Source: Omphiscola glabra
Taxonomy: Eukaryota; Mollusca; Gastropoda; Lymnaeidae
Direction of reading: 5' to 3'
NCBI GenBank assembly: GCA_964017045.1
Contig: OZ024806.1
Location: 23,421,088 to 23,485,087, forward strand
DNA: 64,000 bases
The notes beneath the pieces are model-generated. The model had not been told where the DNA came from, did no database searches, and saw nothing but the letters and a program-made list of their open reading frames with translations. Of the stretch, positions 60,229 through 64,000 are shown piece by piece (positions within the stretch are counted from its first letter, which is position 1; every line of letters begins with the position of its first letter). Made by a program: the position numbers and the translations under genes.

Positions 60229-61950
60229 TTAATAGTTATAGACCAGGGGTCTCCAAACTTTTCAGTCCGAGGGCCACATTAACTATCACACACTCGAGGT
60301 CCAAATAAAAAGAATCAAAATTTTTAATTATTTATTTAATAATATTTTATTCAGTTATTACTTAATAACACATTGATAGATTACACATGAAAACCTGTTT
60401 TAGTGGGAAGGGTGAAATATTTTCTTGGATGCCACAATAGCAGACGTTTCTGGCTTTAGATTTGATATCCCTAACATCAACAGTGACCTGAGAATATCAT
60501 GAACATAACACAAATTATCATAAATGACATAGTCGCAAGTGTTGTTGCCGTCCGACTGCCAAATCAATGCATTAAAACTTACATTTGCATTCTGGGTACC
60601 CATTTTGGCACAGTGGTGGAGCAGACTAGACTCTGTCAGTCTCACAATAATGGGGTAGATTATACTCCTCAAGAAAATATAGGTGTGTGGAGACCAGTCT
60701 GTAATGCTCTCTTGTAGTGGCACTAAGAATTTTCCCCTTCTGGACAAAGTCTGTGGTTGGGCGCTTTGTCTGTACTCATCAATATGAAAGAATCCACCCA
60801 ACACTCCTTGTTTCATTTTAGAAACATCAGAGGCATTATCTTTTATGTTTTTCGCATAGGTGTTTGTTATTTTTTCAATAATTGGCTTTGTGAGTTTTTG
60901 ATTCAAAGCTTGTTTGTTTGATTTTTTAAAATTTTCCAAAGCATTAAACATTTTCTTTGCAATATGTTTAATACAGTCCTCTTTTGTTACTTCAATATCG
61001 TAACATTTCTGCACTTCGTTGAATGCTTTTGCATCCTCGTCACAAAGCATTGTGCCATAAATTAAATTTCTCTTCTCAACTGATCTTGAAAAGAACATCC
61101 TGGCTGCCACAGTCTCCATTGCATTAGACGAGCAGTCTTCATTCTTCTGACATTTATGTTTTGTGTTTCCATCCAGGCTAGAAATTCAAGTGAACCTGGC
61201 TTTGGCCCAACTGCACACATTTTACAATAATTGCTAATCACCTGCGTGTCTAAAACTATGCCACTGTCCACGTCGATCGCAACACCAACGCTGTTGTGAG
61301 ATGAATGGCCTCGCTTTTGCCAAGTGACATCATGGGACACAGTGATGATAACCTTTTTTGCTTTTGGCTTTGTCTGGTTGAGGGTCTGCAGCTTTAGCTC
61401 TTTCACTAACAACACGAACAGCGTGGCACATTGTTTTATTTGCTGCTTCTTTTGCTGTTGTGCTGACAGTTTTTGACAACCTATAATAGGTTTTATGGTG
61501 CATCTGTGATTTTATATTCATGACTGAAATTAAAGAATGCAACTTGGTGTAGCCAATACCATTGTCGTTGCAATCTATAATTGTTCTGTAGTTAATGTCG
61601 AACTGCTTATTGACTTGTAAAGATGTCAAATCTGACCACTCTGACATGCAATCTGGACAGTACGTTTTTAAATGGGCAGCCAGACTATTTGTTTTTTTGT
61701 AAATAGCTGTAGACTGTTGACTCTACAATTTGCACATCCCACCGCTGATATGATAGACTGGGGGAAGCTTTGATGTACAATTGTGCACGAGTTGTCATCA
61801 AATATTCCCTCTGTTGCATTACTGTACACAGTAAACTTCTGCTCCGCTCTACTAATGTTTAGGGGTTCAGCAGTTTCTATTATGACTGCAGGCTCACTCA
61901 AGTCAGCATCCATGGATGAACTGGGGAAAAAAGTAACACATAAGCATCAA
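60229..61950 (-). mobile_element. Mutator-like element, copy 2 (with N-terminus)
   Basis: The transposase starts M-D-A-D-L-S-E-P-A-V at 61913, after an acceptor-like TTTTTTCCCCAG, and continues V-H-Q-S-F-P-Q-S, G-C-A-N-C-R. After a shift at an A-run (about 61695) come C-P-D-C-M-S-E-W-S-D-L (zinc ribbon), T-V-S-H-D-V-T-W-Q-K-R-G, K-C-Q-K-N-E-D-C-S-S-N-A-M-E-T-V and K-Q-G-V-L-G-G-F-F-H-I-D-E, ending near 60400. Two frameshifts (at C-AAAAAA-GG near 61350, and at C-A-A-A-A-C near 61160) are identical in copy 1. The GC-I-box-like C-T-S-D of other families is not seen. Confidence 0.82.
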
Positions 61951-62461
61951 CTATTAATTATTTGTATTTATTAATCTGAAGTAGTTTGCATTAGGTCTAC
62001 AATCTTACAATCTAAAAAAAAAAAAAGGGATTTCTAGTTGCATGCCCCATTGAAATAAATAGCCATGAATCAATTTCCATCATTAAAATGAATTAATTAG
62101 CTGAGGCCTTCTGTGATTTAAATAATTAATTTGTTTTGCAATATATGCCCCCTGACATGCTCTCTAAAGTAAAATTCATCAAACATCATGTTGCATGTAA
62201 ACAAAAAAAATGTTTCTATTTTAATGTATACTAACTAAATCAGTTACAATTGTTAAATAACCCCCCCAGATAAAATAAACAATGGACACACCAGGAGGCA
62301 TGGTCACACCAATAACACTAAGTCTACTAATTTTTAAAAAGAGACTTCTACCATTAGTACTAGTTTTAGTGTGAACAATGACAATGGCATGACCATCGTG
62401 GTACAAATTTCAAGTTTTACTACTAGTGATTAGTAATCTTACCTTGAATTCAAAACTTCAG

Positions 62462-62536
62462 TTAGATTCCCTGAAGAATTACTCTAGGCTTTTTATTTTT
62501 TTTACTTTTACCAAACCGGTATCCCTTTTTAGGCAT
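62462..62536 (-). CDS. Possible upstream exon of Mutator copy 2 (weak)
   Basis: The minus strand reads M-P-K-K-G-Y-R-F-G-K-S-K-K-N-K-K-P-R-V-I, then a stop, with a GTAAGA donor-like site 20 bases later. A short basic leader like this opens some Mutator-like proteins, but the frame to the exon at 61913 is not clean. Confidence 0.25.
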   Translation of the reverse strand: MPKKGYRFGKSKKNKKPRVILQGI

Positions 62537-62990
62537 CTTAGAAGAGCGTATTATGATTTATTTCTAGAAAAAAATGTTGGAAATCAATGGGGTCGGTAAA
62601 GAGTCAGGCTGAGAAATGAGCCGCTAGGAACGAAATTTGAAGAAAAAAAACTGGGCTGCGAATGCGTGAACAAATAAAGAGTCATGGTTACTAAAATTTT
62701 ACACCAATGAAAAAATTGGAAAAATAGTCAACCAAGGAAATATAGTTGTTTTCGATACATTTGATGGCTCAAAAATTTATGGTCAATATACTAACCGCGT
62801 GTAATTCATAATAGTAAAAGAGCCTGCGAAATTACCTTTCCGTTAATAAATTATATGGCATTTTCTGATATTTTTAAATATTTTAGAGTTATATCCTAGA
62901 GTTTTCTAGGTGTCGAACAAGGTCACAGACCTCAATATTTCACAATCTTTATAAAATTAGCTCAACTTTTTCAGTGAGGTTAGGAGTTCA
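62537..62990. other. No gene seen
   Basis: AT-rich spacer. The matching right end of Mutator copy 2 was not found here. Confidence 0.3.
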
Positions 62991-62999
62991 AAATCAATT

Positions 63000-63616
63000 A
63001 TTTATTGTTATCCCGGTTATAAAATAGCACCGAGCTTCCGCTCTTATGGCCGGCATCCCACCCAGATTCACAGGGACCCTACTTCAGCTTGGTACCCTCC
63101 AAGTCAGCCCTAAAGGCCTTCCCCCTTTAGATACCTCACCAAATGTTACCATATTAGTTTCCCTGCTCCTTGGGGAATGCAACCCCGGATTCCTGGTTTG
63201 TCCCTTGACTACGTCTCGGGTCTCACCTGGTTTCCAGGACCCCCTCCCTCGGGCTAATCCGTTGGGAAAGCATTTGACTTAGATGCACCACCGCCCCACG
63301 TAATTTGGCGTGTGCTTGACCACAACTTGCCCCGGAAGAACCATCTAAGTCGGGCACTAGTAATTTGATAGCCTTAGCTCCGCTTAGTATTTCCAGTCCT
63401 GTCTTATTTCCAGCCTTCCCATCTTTGCCCCTAGTTTTATCCGCTAAGGACTTTCTTTTGGACTTCCACTTCCCTTTACGTATTACTCTACTCAATAGCG
63501 ACCATTCCTAGGACACCATTTCCACCTCGACAATCTATCCATAAGAAATGTAAAGAATGGGTACCCCCCCTTCTTCTTTCTGTACGGATAGTTGCTCGAT
63601 CTTCTGGTTGTCCTCT
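63000..63616 (-). other. 3' UTR-like region of the terminal LINE
   Basis: This stretch is much richer in G+C than the rest of the window and lies directly downstream (minus strand) of the LINE stop codon at ~63617. Open frames on either strand (63046-63282 plus, 63495-63223 minus) match nothing known. Confidence 0.45.
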
Positions 63617-64000
63617 TCATTCAGCTAGGGCCTTTCTGTAATACTCTGCGGTTCGTCGCAAGTCCTCCAGTTGGCCGTACGCCTTGATCTCTGCATTCGG
63701 GCCAAATATTTCATCTCTCAATGCCCTGAGGCCTTCACATTCCGCAATGTGCTTCACTGTTTCTCTCTCATCTCCACAATGTCTGCACGTCTCCGATTCA
63801 CTTTTCCCCATCTCTTTGAGGTACTGTTTCGTCGGGCAATGCTCCGTTCTGACCTTTGCCAACATCACTTGGTCTTTCCTGGTCAAGGTCCACCACTTGT
63901 CAGCTCTGTCAGGCTTTTTCAGGTATTTCCACACTTCTCTACCCATCGTCTCTAGCTCCCATCTCTTCTGCCACTGTACCATGGCGTTCGTTTTGAGTAT
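63617..64000 (-). CDS. LINE ORF2 C-terminus (I/Jockey-like), partial
   Basis: Minus frame from 63982 and open toward the window edge: V-Q-W-Q-K-R-W-E, W-W-T-L-T-R-K-D-Q-V-M-L-A-K-V-R-T-E-H, K-Q-Y-L-K-E-M-G, then a zinc-knuckle C-R-H-C-G-D-E-R-E-T-V-K-H-I-A-E-C, ending K-A-L-A-E-stop. This is the region after RNase H in I/Jockey/R1-type LINEs. The frame is unbroken, so this copy may be young. RT and endonuclease lie outside the window. Confidence 0.8.
   Translation of the reverse strand: MLKTNAMVQWQKRWELETMGREVWKYLKKPDRADKWWTLTRKDQVMLAKVRTEHCPTKQYLKEMGKSESETCRHCGDERETVKHIAECEGLRALRDEIFGPNAEIKAYGQLEDLRRTAEYYRKALAE

Noticed and set aside
61330..61415. Programmed -1 frameshift at A-AAA-AAG in the Mutator transposase
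   Set aside because: The needed change is +1/-2, not -1. A one-base insertion in an A-run explains it more simply.
63046..63282. Plus-strand protein near the right edge
   Set aside because: Falls in the GC-richer 3' UTR of the LINE; no recognisable domain.

Overview
This window looks like nuclear DNA of an invertebrate animal. It is AT-rich, its genes have GT-AG introns, and it is crowded with old transposable elements (TEs). A near-intact SPIN-like hAT element, RTE and CR1/L2-like LINEs, Merlin, pogo and piggyBac relics, and TTAGGG-like tracts fit a gastropod mollusc such as a pond snail. The species cannot be proven from sequence alone. I saw no tRNA, rRNA, CRISPR array or bacterial operon.

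Two host genes are supported. (1) At the left edge, on the minus strand, are the first two coding exons (639-451 and 58-1) of a protein with a short basic N-terminus and one membrane helix; it continues off the window. (2) On the plus strand, five exons (4506-4553, 10345-10544, 11098-11187, 12233-12472, 15676-16078) join in perfect phase into a 326-residue protein with a C-x14-C ... H-N-H cluster like the WRKY/GCM1/FAR1 zinc-finger group. Its introns hold a SPIN-like element, an older hAT, a MULE-type palindromic MITE and a 2.67 kb ZBED5-like hAT with perfect 8-bp target duplications. A weaker plus-strand start exon lies near 26.2 kb.

From 16 to 30 kb the sequence is mostly non-coding: fold-back and tandem repeats, two elements ending in GGGGCTGTCCATTAATTA, a diverged segmental duplication, hAT relics, and a 2.76 kb hAT (27534-30289) inserted in telomere-like sequence.

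From 30.5 kb to the end it is a TE graveyard. In order: a THAP/Harbinger-like relic; three copies of an unassigned transposase-like family (31.9-33.1, 34.8-36.3, 51.5-52.4 kb); Ty3/gypsy pieces; three solo LTRs with perfect 5-bp target duplications; two Merlin relics; LINE pieces; a SWIM-type MULE; two sister Mutator-like copies; a complete-ended pogo/Tigger element; SWIM/YqaJ and DUF7869-like relics; a piggyBac element; and the 3' end of a LINE. Every recognisable TE coding region after 30.5 kb is on the minus strand. One explanation is that the block lies in introns of a plus-strand gene.

Most TE genes are broken by frameshifts, stops or deletions. I describe these breaks but give no repaired sequences.
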